DNA from: Montifringilla adamsi
Taxonomy: Eukaryota; Chordata; Aves; Passeriformes; Passeridae
Reading direction: 5' to 3'
Assembly: GCA_017590115.1 (NCBI GenBank)
Contig: JAGGNK010008559.1
Coordinates: 4,085,888 to 4,149,887, forward strand
DNA length: 64,000 bases
The translations under genes and the position numbers were made by a program. Positions 1 to 12,609 of this stretch are shown piece by piece. The stretch's first letter is position 1. Every line of letters starts with the position of its first letter. A model generated the notes under the pieces. The model was not told the origin of the DNA and ran no database searches. It worked only from the letters and a program-made list of their open reading frames with translations.

Positions 1-1484
1 TGTCTCTAGAAAACAAAATATATCCCTAACTGCAAAACATGACAGACATCCAAAGAGAAGCAAAATCACTGAAATCACCGTGATTACCTAAGAGTGCAGG
101 CAAACATTTCTGACTCAGATTTAGGTCAATATGCTGAGTCTGTGCAAGGTGACATGGCAACAGACTGAAGACCTCTACAGTCAAATTCTAGCAAGGAACC
201 ATGATTTTTAAAGGCAGCAAATAAACACACAAAACTTTGTGATCAAATTACGAATCAGCATGTGGTAGGTAAAAAATTTTTTTTTCCTTTCATATTCATC
301 ACAGATAGCTCAGAGAAACCTTTCAGCACACATTATCCCTTACTATAAGCAGTTCCTCTTCCTCCTCAGTACTTACCACTCAGATGTAATTTTAAAGTTC
401 ATATTTTCTTACTCAGCCTAGTGGAAATAGCACCATGTCAGAACAGATAAGAGAAACAGATAGAGGACATAAAATTGTTAACTTAGTGTGCAGTGAAGTC
501 CATTCCTCTTGTTTTCTACTTTTCCAAGCAAAGTGATAATAGAAAGAATATTTCAATTTTGATAGACCATGCACAGGCTTTGCAAACTGCTGCCAAACAT
601 TACTGCATCACCATCTAATTACAGCCACATATCTCAGCTGGAGGTGGGGGAATAAATTCCTACCCAGGTCTAATGTCAGTGGAATATTTTAATTATGCCT
701 TGAGCAAAGATCTTTTGGAGAAAAAAAAAAATAGATCACAAAGGAAGCCCTTCCTTCTTTGCAACCATTTCCTAAAATGTCCTAAAATATCAATAAGCCA
801 TTTGATCTCTCATTTCTTCGTATCTACCTTGGTCTTTTCAAATCTGTATGCCAGATATAGTGGTTTTGTGCCAATAAACATCTTCAGGTGAAATCAAGTC
901 AGCTGGGGAATTAAATTTTTGGCAGCCATAGGAACTACAGAGATTGCACACTGCACATTTTTTATGTTGGGCAATAGAGATTTTACTTTTTTATTTTATT
1001 TTATTGAACTTCAGAATTCTAAATTTAAAAAGTATTACATTTCCAAGCCAAGCAGTACTGTGTTGTATTTCTAACATAAATCATCCTGAAATCAGACTTC
1101 AATTTATTGATTTGCCTCACTGTAACCAGCTGCACTCAGTTTCATCACCAAAATACTTCACACAAATGAAAACAATTAGAATGAGGGCAGGTTTTCCAAA
1201 CAGTACCTGAATATTAAGAAAAATATTCTGCATTATTGCTAATGACTTCTATTCTTAAAACCTTTCTAAAGCTGAATTACATCTAGAATTGCACACAAAT
1301 TAATTCTCTAAAAGCCTAGAGAAAGGGCTTGTGGTCTAATCTGCAATACATTACAGGGGATCTATGTCTGATTGATAGGCACTGCCCAGTAGTCATATTT
1401 TCTTTTCCCCTTTGAAATAAAGCCAATTCAAAAGTGACACCTATGAATTACTGGGTTACCTGAAGGTTAAGCCACTTAAGAGAC
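1..1484. other. Non-coding DNA, nothing specific seen
   Basis: AT-rich single-copy-looking sequence. The open frames near 673-891 and 944-1210 are short, low in coding character and have no convincing splice sites. I see no repeat family that I can name. Confidence 0.5.
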
Positions 1485-1509
1485 AAAAAAAAAAAAAAAA
1501 AAAAAAAAA
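1485..1509 (+). repeat. Poly(A) tract, 25 bases
   Basis: An uninterrupted run of A. The sequence before it does not resemble a SINE or LINE tail that I recognise, so it is called only as a simple repeat. Confidence 0.9.
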
Positions 1510-4500
1510 TTACAAGTTGGAAATCTTTTTTGCAAATCTTACTTTCAGTCTAGGTTGAATGCTTCTAATGATATCACAGGAGCCCTGCAAAGAAAGCAAG
1601 ATCATGAATAAGTATTTGGTACTCCAGTGTTCCATTGCCTAGATAAGAAGGATGCTGTCATTACTGCAAGCACATAAACTTTGATTACACTTCTTAAAGT
1701 CATTTGCTAAAGTGTAAAATAAAGTGCAAGAGGCTACATTAAGATGCTTCATTGAGTTTTAATCAAAGGGAGAAATGCTATTTCTATTTACTATTTATCT
1801 TCAAAATGTGACTGATTTTTCCAGTGATAATTGCAGAATTTTTGTAATGGTTAATGTTAAGTGTGTCTAGATATTAATACAATTTCGTTTTAATGATGTG
1901 CCAGTTAATTACAAAAATTTACTCACATACCCATGCAAACCCTGCGGTTCTGATACAATTTTTAGAAGGTAAACTCACTTCTGCTGACATATGCTTTAGC
2001 ACGTAAAATATTAACAGAGTTAATGTTGTATTGAAGTCCTATTTTCTCTCTCAGGATAATACTGTTACATTTCTTATTACATTAGCTAAGTATTTCAACA
2101 TGTTGGTACAGTTCACATAAAAAATACTGAATTGTGGAATAGACAAAAAAGGAAAAGGGCAACATATAGTACAAATGTACATTTTGCAATGTGAAAAAAA
2201 ACCCATAAAAATAAAATTTTCATAAATAAATGCTCATCTGTTAAAAAAAAAAAAAGAAAAAAATTCAATAATATCAGGCAAAGCATGGAAAATATAAAAA
2301 AATGAAAGCTTGAAGAGTGTTCCACTTTCAAAATACATGAAAAGTGAAAATGAAAAGAGAACAGAACCCCCCATCTTTTTACTAACAGCCAAGCAGACTT
2401 AAATACGAAGGTTTCTAACCAAATCGGAGTCCCGTCGAATAACAAAAGATTGACTATACTAGTTAACATTTAATCAAATTGCTTTAATATGGTACTCTTA
2501 TTTCAAGAGTAATCATTCACATTTTGTCAAGGTAGCTTCACCACTGAAATTTAGAGGCTTTCCATGAAATTAAATTTTGATCACCTTTTATCTGTAGAAA
2601 AACCCCGAACTTATAAAATTGCTGGTGGTGCAGTTGCACTGCTTCCAGTTTCAGAAGGGTGAAATGGAACACAGAAATGTGTCTCTAAGTCATGAAGAAA
2701 AGCAAGTGCAAGCTGTGCCCGCTGCACAAATTAATTCCACGAGTTAGCAACAAAACCACCATAATTGTGTTCTGCTAAAACTCCCACGTGCATGCATGGG
2801 ATGCCATAGTGGCATTTATCCCATGAGGACACAAGGACAATGAGGGACACATTAATTCTTTGTATTATTTCTGTTGCATAAAACAACAACAACAACAGCA
2901 AAACTGAATGGACCCCATGCGAACATAAAAAACTGACTCAAGAGGACAAGAGCTCCCAATAATTTTGTGAGCAAGATTCCTCTCTCTGGTGTAAATCAAC
3001 ACTGACTTTTATGGAGTTACACTAGTCCATGCCAGATGGAAGTCTGAATTTCATCAAAAAAGATTTAACCATAGGAGGGAACAACAAGGAAACTAAGTTC
3101 CTCTGTCAGTAATTAGACATTAAAATAATAATAGCAACTGTAATCAAGAAGAAGAGGCTCCAGCATAAGTTTTAGCCAAAGCCATGCTGAGCTACAATGA
3201 GATTATAGAACACAATGCCACAGACAATTCATAAACTGAAAAAAAAGGCTGGCGGTGCTATCCAAATCATACCTGGCAGGAGCACTGCAAAAACCACATC
3301 TGTTGTTGGGAATCCACTCTTCTCCTCGAAGAGGAGAGCTACTTTAGGCTATTTCTTGTGACTGTCATGAAATGAAATATCAAAGTAAAACTGAATTTAC
3401 TACTATATTCCAAATCCCAGAGATGGTCCTCAAAGTACTTCCTGGTTATAAGGATACAAAATTCCTCTGTTTATTATGAATACATGAGGAAAAGGCATGC
3501 TGTACTGAAAGCTTTAAGGTGTGGATTTTTAATCTTCAGGATATAATCACAACTGCTCACTTTCAGCAAATAAACTGAAATGGTACAGCTGAGGGAGTTT
3601 TAACATCAACTTTCATAACTTTATATAAACTTGGCACTTTATGTTTGTTCTCAAAATAAATCGGAACATTTCTATTTGTTCAGAAACATTGTGCCAGGAT
3701 CTCAGAATAGAAAAAAACTCTATCTAATTCCTGGAATTACAAAAAAAAAAAGATGCAAGACTTCCTGCCCGACCAGTTCAGGTATGTTCCACAGGTACAT
3801 TCTAGATACAAGGTAATGTAATCACCAGAGCCATTAGAGAATTTCTAGCTATGCCTCCCTCACTGACAAGTTGCACTTAACAGAATTTTTTAAAAATAAT
3901 TTTTAAAAAGTAGTCAGCATCTGAAAATCATAGTATAAGCAAACTCAAAGGAAAAAAAACTTAAAAGGGATTCCTGACATTTTATTTTGTAAATTATAGA
4001 GTTTATGGACTTTAGAAACTGCATGGAAAGAAAGGCCAAATTACTGTGTGCTTCTTAAATAGTTTCAGAGACAAAACTACCCTCTCTTTCTTCCAGCTCA
4101 AAGATTAAGATTTACTGCATACCTGTGTTTCAAATTTTACATGCTCTGCTGACGGTGACTGCCTTTACCTGACTCAGTAGTACAATTCACACTCCGGGTA
4201 TGTCTGCAACATATTCATTTTAATAAACATCTCAGTTTCCCATATTGTGCTGTCAATGATCTCATTGCAGTGCTTCATCTATCAGCCATTTCCTTTCCTC
4301 TATGGGATCATGACAGAAGGCCACTCAGCACCACCACAGTTCAACTAAGTGATTCTTTGTTTTCTCTTTAATTTTGTCACACTTTATAACCATCTCAAAT
4401 TAAGGCAAAGCTCCAGTACTGTAGCTTATTGTTACAGAAAATCAGTAGGAGTTAGAGCACCCAACAAAGTATCCATTGTTAGGTTTGGTAGAACATGTTT

Positions 4501-4559
4501 TGTGAGGTTCTTGTTGAATCTAAGAATGACATACAGACTGTGCATCCTACCCACAGAGT

Positions 4560-4562
<3 letters not shown>
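1510..4562. other. Non-coding DNA with minor simple repeats
   Basis: Mostly unremarkable AT-rich sequence. It holds a short (AAC)5 run at about 2882-2899, a small A-tract near 2241 and a near-palindromic T/A block at about 3887-3909. Around 2990-3055 there is a stretch resembling an old tetrapod interspersed repeat, with a GGTGTAAATC-like start and a GGAGTTACAC-like middle. I cannot name the family. The 118-codon minus-strand frame at 2113-2469 is low-complexity hydrophobic sequence produced by A-rich DNA and is not called. Confidence 0.45.

Positions 4563-4592
<30 letters not shown>
4563..4592 (+). repeat. Poly(A) tract, 30 bases
   Basis: Thirty consecutive A residues, followed by a short C run and ordinary sequence. 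It lies about 200 bases upstream of the candidate exon at 4790-4999, so it would be intronic if that exon is real. Confidence 0.9.
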
Positions 4593-4594
<2 letters not shown>

Positions 4595-4789
4595 CCAGAC
4601 AAGCCCAGACTCCATCCTGCAGCATTTTCTGGTGAATTACTAAAATGAAGCTGAGTCCCTACAGTCAGTGTAAAGGGGACATAAATACTTGGGGAACACA
4701 GCTAGTTTTCACTGTTTAGAAACCAGTTTCCACTTTCAAGCTAACGCAGGGATTTCTGAACCATTAGGCTTGGTTCCACAGCAGCCTAG

Positions 4790-4999
4790 ACAGAAGATTC
4801 CAGTGCTGAGCTCTTGAGACACAAGCTGAAGAGCAGCAGCACATCAGGTCACACCTTCAGTACACTCAATATCCAGTCAAGTAGAGAGAATACAATGAAA
4901 GAGAATGAAAAAGAATTAAAACAATTCCCACCTATGAAACTTCATATAAGTCATCAAACAGTCCTGTTAGATTCAATTACAGCCTTCTGTAGAGAATGT
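4790..4999 (+). CDS. Candidate internal exon, unidentified protein
   Basis: This frame is open from just after a stop at 4787-4789. It ends exactly where a full-consensus donor (GTGAGT) starts at 5000, leaving the reading phase at 0. The translation is mixed polar and charged, with Ser/Thr- and Lys/Glu-rich parts, then a compact end reading HQTVLLDSITAFCREC. That looks more like protein than the neighbouring frames do. The weak point is the 5' end: AG dinucleotides near 4789-4793 are possible acceptors, but the pyrimidine tract is poor, so the true start may lie a little further inside. I do not recognise the protein. It could belong to the same plus-strand gene as the exons at 12.5-18.7 kb; a phase-0 exon would have to follow it. 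Confidence 0.35.
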
Positions 5000-5135
5000 G
5001 TGAGTTACCCACCTCCACGACCAGTTATTATGCTGTAGTTGGGAGGGAGAAGGGCAACCAAGAAACATTCACACACTCTCTAACTGTTTCCTATAACTTG
5101 TAGGTCTGAAATGCAGAGCAAGGTAGGATTTTTAA

Positions 5136-5178
5136 CACACAGTAACTTCACACCCAGCACACAGTAACTTCACACCCA
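5136..5178. repeat. Two-copy tandem repeat, 22-base period
   Basis: A 21-base sequence beginning CACACAGTAACTTC occurs at 5136-5156 and again, identical, at 5158-5178. The identity suggests a recent slippage or duplication. Confidence 0.85.
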
Positions 5179-7024
5179 ACAAGACCCTACCTTCAATGAA
5201 CAGTAATGCATCCTTCAAGTCCTGGAACTCCCAGAGAATACAAGCATGCCACCTGTCGAGTCCCTTTAATGCAAAACATGTAAAAACCATCAGCAGATAA
5301 AACCCACCCATCTGTAAAAGACACATGACAAATGCTTTTTTCAGCTGCCTCTAATGAACTCTGGTGTTTTCTTAAAAATAATTCACGTGAAGAGAAATTA
5401 TTTGTTTCCTTTCCAGGTAGCAGTAATATGGCTACTTAGTTTAAGGTAGTAAAAACTGCTGTCAAATAAGTCTCTAAAGTTCCAATTCTAAATACTTCTT
5501 CAAGGGTTATTGCTTTTCATAGTAACACCAGGCCTTGGAGTCTATGATTTTATTTTAGCTTGGTTTAGCTTTTTTTTTTTTCTTTGAACTTTTGATAGTT
5601 CACTGAGGAGCAAGACATAGTTTCCTTGTCTTAAAAAAAGTGTGCCTTTGTAAATGATGTGCTAATGGTCTTTCTCAGCTTCATGCTTAAGTCATTGAGT
5701 TCTATAAATCACTCTCAGATACTGTCTCATGAAAGATAACTCAAAATAGAAATCTCATTTAATTCCACTGCAATTAAACCAATTAATAGATCATGTATCT
5801 TCTCAGACACCACAAGAAGGTTTTCCACTTTCCCCAATATTTTGCACTGCTCTCTCTCTTCTACCTGATCCCCGCCAGAGCATCTTTAATCCAGGTTCCT
5901 TTTTTCAGGGAAATGGGAGAAACAATTTCTTTCTATGAAGTCTCATGCCTTCCTTCACAGTTTTTTTCCCCCAGGGCTGTGTCTTTCCCCTGTTCAAAAC
6001 CACTACAGTTTGCAGAGCAACAAACTTGAGCCTTGTTCTCTGCCCCTCACCACTCTATGAAACACATTTTAGTTTACAGCTAAGAGCAAATGTTTTTCCC
6101 ATTGAATGCATTGATAGTTGAGTGATTTTGAACATACATCATATACAGAAATACTAAAATATTGATCAACGGTAATCAAAAGAATATATGAGACCAAATA
6201 TGAGTTTGCAAAACCAATACATATTTTGATGTATTATCTTCACTCACTAAAGCTGCATTATGTAGCAAATATGATCCATATTATAAGTCATGGATGCAAA
6301 CTGATAATTAAGTCCAAATTTATCAGGATGCAAGTTTGCTGATGAATATAGATTATTGTTGTTACAAAAATAATAATAAAGACACCGCAATGATATTCTT
6401 CCAAGAATATAGATGGTACTGTCATACTGAGTGCATCTATACTGCTTTTAAACTGCTGTGACATGGCCAAGCACTAAATTACAAGATTATTCTGTGAGAA
6501 GAAAGACATTTGCTACTTGTGCAAGAGCTGCCACTATTGTATTCTGCTGATCATCCTCATCTCTGAGGAGCAGGATACATATATATGTACATACACAACA
6601 TACCAGAAAGCACTCAAAGAACCACAGGCTAAATTTAGCAATGTCTGGAACATATAATAATATGTTAATAATACAAAACATTGACTACTCCTTTTTTTCT
6701 GACAATGAACTAATTTCTACAACAGTATTTTCAGGGAGAATGTGCTGGAATGTTTAATGGTCAGATTTTAAAATGACCACTGTCTCGGTTAGTTAAAAGA
6801 TTGGATATACAGTTTCTGTACTCTTGTGCTGTCATTAGGCTATCCCTATCTTAAAATCAGGAAGAAAGATTTACATGAATAGTGTGGTTCAGACTGATGG
6901 TCCCTTGAAATTTAAGGTTAAGATGTGGTATAGGGGTCTCCTCAAGCCAGGTCTTATAAGGTTTTGGAGACCTATATCATACTCAAGATAGCTCAGCTAC
7001 TTTAGAAGGCATAAAATCAGCAGG
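5179..7024. other. Non-coding DNA, nothing specific seen
   Basis: AT-rich sequence without a repeat family, RNA gene or convincing exon that I can identify. The frames at 5793-6029 and on the minus strand at 5132-5326, 6288-6470 and 6487-6681 are short and lack splice support. Confidence 0.45.
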
Positions 7025-7390
7025 ATAGCTTCTGTGGTGGTGTTGGAAACAGAAAAGTTTTAATAAAAGACAAAATAACAAAATTCCTTACAGAGAAAAC
7101 TGAGCCAGGTGCAAGAGGCTCTTGCTCCTGGTAAAAACACCCCACAAAAGCAATTTGTTTCTTTTTCTAGTAAATTGCTTAGGTGGGACTTTTTATCTCC
7201 AGTTCAATTGGCTATCCTTAAATTTGAGGTGATGTCCTCCAGGTCCTATGAGATGTCTTTTTACCTAATCAAGGAGAGAAACTTTTGGACTTTTTTCCTT
7301 TTTAAGGAGACAAAGGATAGTTTTGTCACTCCGTCAACAGGGGGCACATTCCTACAAATATGATAACAGGAAGAATAGCAGATCCTGGGA
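7025..7390. mobile_element. Candidate LTR-retroelement remnant
   Basis: This block differs in texture from its flanks. It has a purine-rich stretch with an AATAAA motif near 7060, a short inverted pair around 7107-7130 (CAGGTGCAAGAG / CTCTTGCTCCTG-like), and phrases that feel like passerine LTR sequence. I could not match it to a named family, and the ends are approximate. A repeat search would settle it. It contains the 84-codon frame at 7109-7363, which I treat as incidental. Confidence 0.3.
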
Positions 7391-10096
7391 AATTGCACAC
7401 CATTTATTTTCTGGAATACATATGCCTTTGCTTGAAGTAACATTATAATGAAGAAAACAAGTTACATCCTTCTTAAACCTTCCAATTATTTGTTAGGTAA
7501 CATTCACGGAGATAACTGCTCAAAATTTATTTGACCATGACTCCTGAAGGACTTTAGTATCTAGTTCCATAGGAAAACTCAGAATATCAAAAGTGAAGAA
7601 ATGCATGTCTAAATTTTCTGTCTTGGATACCATGCTCTGTAAGATCCTGACATTTAAAACTACTCTCCTGGGCCCCTCTAAATGAACTTCTAGATCAGTA
7701 GACTCCTTCTCAACAGCAGAAAGGTAGGAATTTCCAACAAAAAGCCCCCCTGTGCATAACTAGATAACATTGTAGTGCCATTAATTTGAAGCATTCACTG
7801 GGTCATGATTTTCCCAGCACGAGGTGCTGGCTTTGTATGAAATGATGCTATCTTTGGGAAAAAAAAACACCAAAACAACTAGATATCAACTAAGAGTAGC
7901 AGCTAGCCCCAGAAGTAACTTTTACAAGCAGAAGGTACACAGAGACAAAACCTATGTTACTGGGAAGTTTATTTCTCCCAAAGGCTGGTTCCATCTTTTG
8001 ATCGTACTCTGACTTTATAATGAGATAGGTTTGGGGCATGTATCATGCCTAACCCTCATTTTCTGTCTGCAGCTGAAAGAGAAATTAGGCATGTGTTTCA
8101 AGTGGGAACTGTGCATGCTGTGGCATAGGCAAAGTTTGGGTTATTTCACTATGATCAGATGTCTATAATACACTAAGTGGTGTGACCTATGTCCAAAATC
8201 AAAATATTATATTATATATGTACACATGCACATTCAAGTAATTTTTTTGAAATTGCTATTAATTACAACTGTAATTTTAACATCCATAAATCTGTTATAA
8301 GCCAGCTAGTTTTAAACTCACCAATATTAATCTTTTCAACGCATTAAATACACAGCAGTGACAAGAAGTCCTGTTATTAATAATTAATTAATTTCAAGAG
8401 GTACAAACAAAAACATGTCTATTTTAGTTGAATTCTTTACAATAGACCCCTCAGCATGGTCTCTGCATTTGTAGTTTGGTAGGAATATGGCAGTTCTTGA
8501 CTCTCAGCGTAGAAGTGAGAGATCCCACTCTGTCCCCACTTGTGGTAGGAAGTCATTTACACCAATCGCTTTGCTGGGGGCAAAAAGGAAGAGGGCAGAA
8601 GAGGAACGAAATTATTTAGCCATTGTGACCCTCACAAGAATTAAGAAACTTAATTGTTTCAAATCAAATCCTAACTCAAGTTTTCCTCAGAAATTCACTT
8701 TAAGTAATTTTCAATAGCAAAACTGCAAGCTGATTTCTGCAGAACTTAGTCCTAAGTAAATAACCACAAGTTTTCTTAACTTTGAATTGTATTAAATATT
8801 CCAATATTCAAGTGCTAGTTTCTTTTTCATTATTTTGAAATTATAATAGATTTCATTTCTATGTTGAAGTAGAATGTCAAATGTCTTACATATACACTTC
8901 TTGTGAAAAAATAGGCAGGATAACAGGAGGGTCGTATGGACTAAAAATGTGTATCTCACAAGACACTAAGCATTAGACATGGGTAGGAAAATATACTGGT
9001 TATAGTGGGTGCCAAGCTTTTAAACAGAGACTGAACATCTATCCCTAATTTTTTACACCACAGAGAACTGTGTTCATTGTATATCTGCAGTTGCTTGTGA
9101 TATACTTGCAAGTATTTCAACTTGCAAGTTTAGCCAGCTGTTTTAATTTCAGTGGTGTTTCAAAGTATTGTTTCTATTTAGTCAAACTGATGCTCAGCAT
9201 TTCTGAAAATAAAATCAATATTTTGATGCCTCAGTGTAGACTGGAGCAGCTTTTGAGTGACAAATTTCATTTCATATTACCACTTCATCCCACATCTCTA
9301 TGTGGATTTCCTACAGAGAATGCTTTGGAAGCATTGCAGCATTAATGCCCAAGTTTCACTGAGTCAATGTAGGACTTCATCCATGACTAATTTCTATATG
9401 TGTTGGCAGCTCACTCTCACAAGCTACACAGCTAATCTCTATAAACTTCATCTTCTAGGTTAAGAGGCAGTAATGTGCTACTTCATCCTCTTTTAACTTT
9501 GCATTTTCATGAAGATGACATTATTTCTCATTTGTGACACACCCATTGTGTGATATTTATAGAGGGGTAGGGTCTTTATTCTTGTGTTCCAGCCACTCAT
9601 GGTAAAAGCAGCAGATACAGAACAATACAACATGAGAGAGCCATTTACTTAAGATTAGGAGTTTGGAAAAGGTCACAAAGACGAAATACAAAGGCTGTGT
9701 CAGGCCTTGGAAAGAAAGCAAGTAGTGTTTATCTTACCTTCATGTGGCAAGCAAACATAATTCATAGAGCTTCAACTTGGCTTTTTGAAACATCATTTTT
9801 TTTAATTACAGTGAGCTGGAGGAGTTAAGTAGCTCCTCATTTCTTTTTTTAATACGTCCTTCAGACTGAGAGGAAAAGCCTTCCTAAGCCTGCAGCACAA
9901 CATTGATTGCAGCAAGGTTGTACCTGTATTAGCAAACCAGCCCTAACTCCCATTGATGAGACATGGCATGGAGGGAATCAGAGTCTGTTCCTAGTATGTC
10001 TTAGAGAAAAGGATAATGAGAAAATAAAGGCATTAAAGTAAAACATTTAAATTTATCAATACAACTCAGGATTTTAAATTTTTTTCTTATTTGACA
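7391..10096. other. Non-coding DNA with one weak exon-like segment
   Basis: Mostly unremarkable. At 7818-7934 a CAG acceptor after a short pyrimidine run opens a phase-0 frame beginning HEVLALYEMML. It can end in phase 0 at an AAG|GTACAC site. It then becomes lysine-rich and less protein-like, and the donor is weak, so it is not listed as an exon. The frames at 8487-8717 and 9070-9463 have no splice support. Confidence 0.4.
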
Positions 10097-10196
10097 CATT
10101 ATATTCTACTATATTTTATTACATTATGTTAATTGTATTTTATTATTGTATTGTATTGTATTACATTATATTCTATTATTTTTTATATTTATAATA
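10097..10196. repeat. AT-rich degenerate minisatellite
   Basis: Pentamer-like units of the TATTR/TGTAT type, with a direct repeat of a CATTATATTCTA motif at each end of the block. It sits just upstream of the LTR fragment at 10252. Confidence 0.7.
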
Positions 10197-10251
10197 CAGG
10201 TGTCAAAAATTTGCACTTGTATTACAAAATATGATGTAAAATATAAAATGC

Positions 10252-10415
10252 TGTGTTGGGTTTGCAGGAGTGCTATAGGGGTGGCTTCTGTGAGATGCTG
10301 CCAGGAGTCTTCCCCATGTCTGATGGAGCCAGTGTCAGCTGGCCCCAAGTCACACCTGTCCCTGGACAAGGCCAAGCCCATCAAGAACAGTGGTAGTGAC
10401 TTTATCATAACCGTG
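10252..10415 (+). mobile_element. ERVL-type LTR fragment (5' part)
   Basis: The block starts with TGTGTTGGGTTTGC and continues with GGGGTGGCTTCTGTGAGA, CTTCCCCATGTCTGATGGAG and a GGCCAAGCCCATCA stretch before GGTGGTAG-like sequence. This order matches the opening of an abundant avian ERVL LTR family as I remember it. About the first 160 bases are kept; the R/U5 part, the internal region and a partner LTR are absent. It is GC-rich against its AT-rich flanks, which also marks it as an insertion. It is an old, non-coding relic. The frames across it (10146-10475 plus, 10166-10408 minus) are by-products. Confidence 0.65.
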
Positions 10416-11589
10416 CTACACTCAAGAGATAACTCATTTGAAAATACATTAATAGTTGGGTATGACTGTCCTTGAATGATAGTGCACGGAGTCCTTAGAT
10501 TTTAATTTACTCACCTTTTTTTAACCTTGTGCTTCATTAGGCATCTGTAATAATTAAAAATAGCAATGTCCAGATCCTCTCATCAGAAGATAAACATGAT
10601 TCTAGCAGACCCAAGTGTTCATAAATAGTTTTATGTCTTATAACCTGAGGTTAAAACAAAAATCTGCCTCTCACATTTCTCTGGGCCCAATTTTACCAAA
10701 TGCAAAATGGTCCAATCAGAGGCTATGATATTGCAATTGCAAGAATTTTTTCAATGCTTAGAGTTTTCAGCTTTTTTGTTAGTAAGTGTATGCTTCTGGC
10801 ACACCAAATTAAAGGGAAAGAACAGGGGAGAATTTCCTTATTTAAGTTACAGCCATTACAAGAAAAGCTATCAACTCCTAGAGGCATTTGTCATTTTGGA
10901 ACCACATTTGTGTTTCTAAAATGAGTTTTACAGTATTTATTGCAAAATATTTGTAGTATAGATATTTCAATTCTAATTCAGTATTTAAATACTTAAATAA
11001 GCAAGTGAATTATAAGTCAGCTTTCTGCCAACTGCAGAAAATGTTTATTTCTTCTCCAAAATAGTACTATCAGTTTTTTCAAACCCTTTTCATAAAAGAG
11101 AATGCTTCAGTGAGTCAAATAATTTTCAATATTTAGAGAGATGAGCACTATAACTCAAATGAACCTTCACCACTCATTTACAAACATATATTATACCACT
11201 ATCCTCAATATTTGCTTCCATTCTGCCTTTATGCCTTCTAATATTGTTTGGGGTTTTTTCTGAAGCTCCTTTCAGCAAAGGATTTTTTCCTTAGGTTTCT
11301 TCAACAACAGCAAGCCAACTGAGCTGAGTCAGTGCTCAAATCTAGAAGCTGTTCTAGTTTTTCTACCTTGTGTACATCACTTTACATTCAGACCCTGTTT
11401 TCCTTTGTGTTATCCTCTCCAGTTTCAAAAACAGCTCTTTTAAATTACAGTTGTTTTCCCCGGGCTTGATTCACCTTGATACCTTCACTGGCCCACTCTA
11501 CACATATGATCTGTCTTCTTCTTCTTGAACACTCCCATACCCTGTTTTTCCTGTTGTTTACATCTGAAGTCAATTACTACTGCACTGGG
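10416..11589. other. Non-coding DNA with one very short exon-like segment
   Basis: AT-rich. At 10720-10781 an AG acceptor and a full GTAAGT donor bracket a 62-base stretch open in one frame (reading about MILQLQEFFQCLEFS). It is too short to claim and is in a phase that does not join the next candidate exon at 12505. Nothing else specific is seen. Confidence 0.4.
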
Positions 11590-11624
11590 GTGTGTGTATA
11601 AATATATATGTGTGTATGTGTGTG

Positions 11625-11658
<34 letters not shown>
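11590..11658. repeat. Compound (TG)n/(TA)n microsatellite
   Basis: Interrupted TG/TA dinucleotides lead into an uninterrupted (TA) run at 11629-11657. It creates a tyrosine/isoleucine-rich open frame that is not a gene. Confidence 0.95.
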
Positions 11659-11661
<3 letters not shown>

Positions 11662-12504
11662 AGGAAATGTCTTCTGGTTGGTTGGCTTGCTTCAGAGCAT
11701 TTCTCAAATTTGTCATATCATTAAAAGTTCTAGGTCTTTAGACATTTCATGACTGAGTTCAGTCAGAGTAAGTTTAGGCCTAGCATCAGCTATCCTTGAT
11801 CTTCTGTTTTTGCCTTTTTTTCTAACAGTCTCTGACAATTGTTTACCTTTGCTAGCAAAATAGCATTTTATCCATCAATTCTAATGTATCTACCTATTTT
11901 AATATATGTATTTATAGATAGGTTTCATTTTTATTCAGTAGTTAATTTGAAAATACGTTTTGATTTTTCTTGTATTTCTCACAACTCCTACTGTTGTTTA
12001 TTTTATTTTCCTGTCTGTTGGCTACAGTGAGTTAGATTTTTGAAGGCTCTTTTTTCCGTTGAATTGCATGAAATTTGCTATTTAGCTATGTAAGTTTTTC
12101 TTATTCTCATTTTGTTCAGTAGCACATCACCTCCTGAGACACTATTACTGTTTCCTTAAGTAGGAGAAATGCCAGTAGAAGAAAGGAGTTTATTTTTCCT
12201 TAGGGCTTTCCTATGAGCTTCCTCATTTCCTTAAATCTGTCTTTCTCAAGTTTATCATCACTCCAGTGTTTTTGTGTACATAACTTTCACGATATGGATT
12301 GTAATAACATTGTGATCATCATTGTTTTACAGTGCTGCCAGCACTACAGTTTAAATTAACATCTATGTTCTACTTTTATGGGTGCAAGAGGTATTCACAC
12401 CACCTAGCTCTAGACAATCAACTTAGCTCAGTTCGGATGCAATTTCCCCAGCTTCCCTACATTGTCAATAAAGACAAAAAGCACACCTGCAGGAGGTGAT
12501 TCAG
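11659..12504. other. Non-coding DNA, likely intronic
   Basis: T-rich sequence with no repeat family recognised. A strong pyrimidine tract and CAG acceptor lie near 11827, but all three frames behind it close within about 12 codons, so no exon is called. Confidence 0.45.
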
Positions 12505-12609
12505 GAAAAAATACCAATTGTCAGAAGTTGAAGTGTGCATCCCATGTGAAGTAAAATATTCTGGCTCCCATTTAACTCACCTGGCTTGCTGCTTTGGACT
12601 TTGCATGGT
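12505..12609 (+). CDS. Weak candidate exon upstream of 12827
   Basis: The frame opens after a stop at 12497-12499 and reads on through a Cys-rich, partly hydrophobic stretch containing THLACCFGLCM. A good donor (GTATGT) begins at 12610 and would leave two bases over. That is exactly what the exon at 12827 needs, since it starts with the third base of a codon. The intervening intron would be 217 bases. Against it, the possible acceptors (12504 or 12524) have poor pyrimidine tracts, and the frame stays open past the donor to 12730, so it could be a chance frame. Confidence 0.25.

Noticed and set aside
2113..2469. 118-codon minus-strand frame rich in Phe and Leu
   Set aside because: Produced by A-rich plus-strand DNA; low complexity.
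11525..11752. 75-codon plus-strand frame
   Set aside because: Largely the translation of the TG/TA microsatellite.
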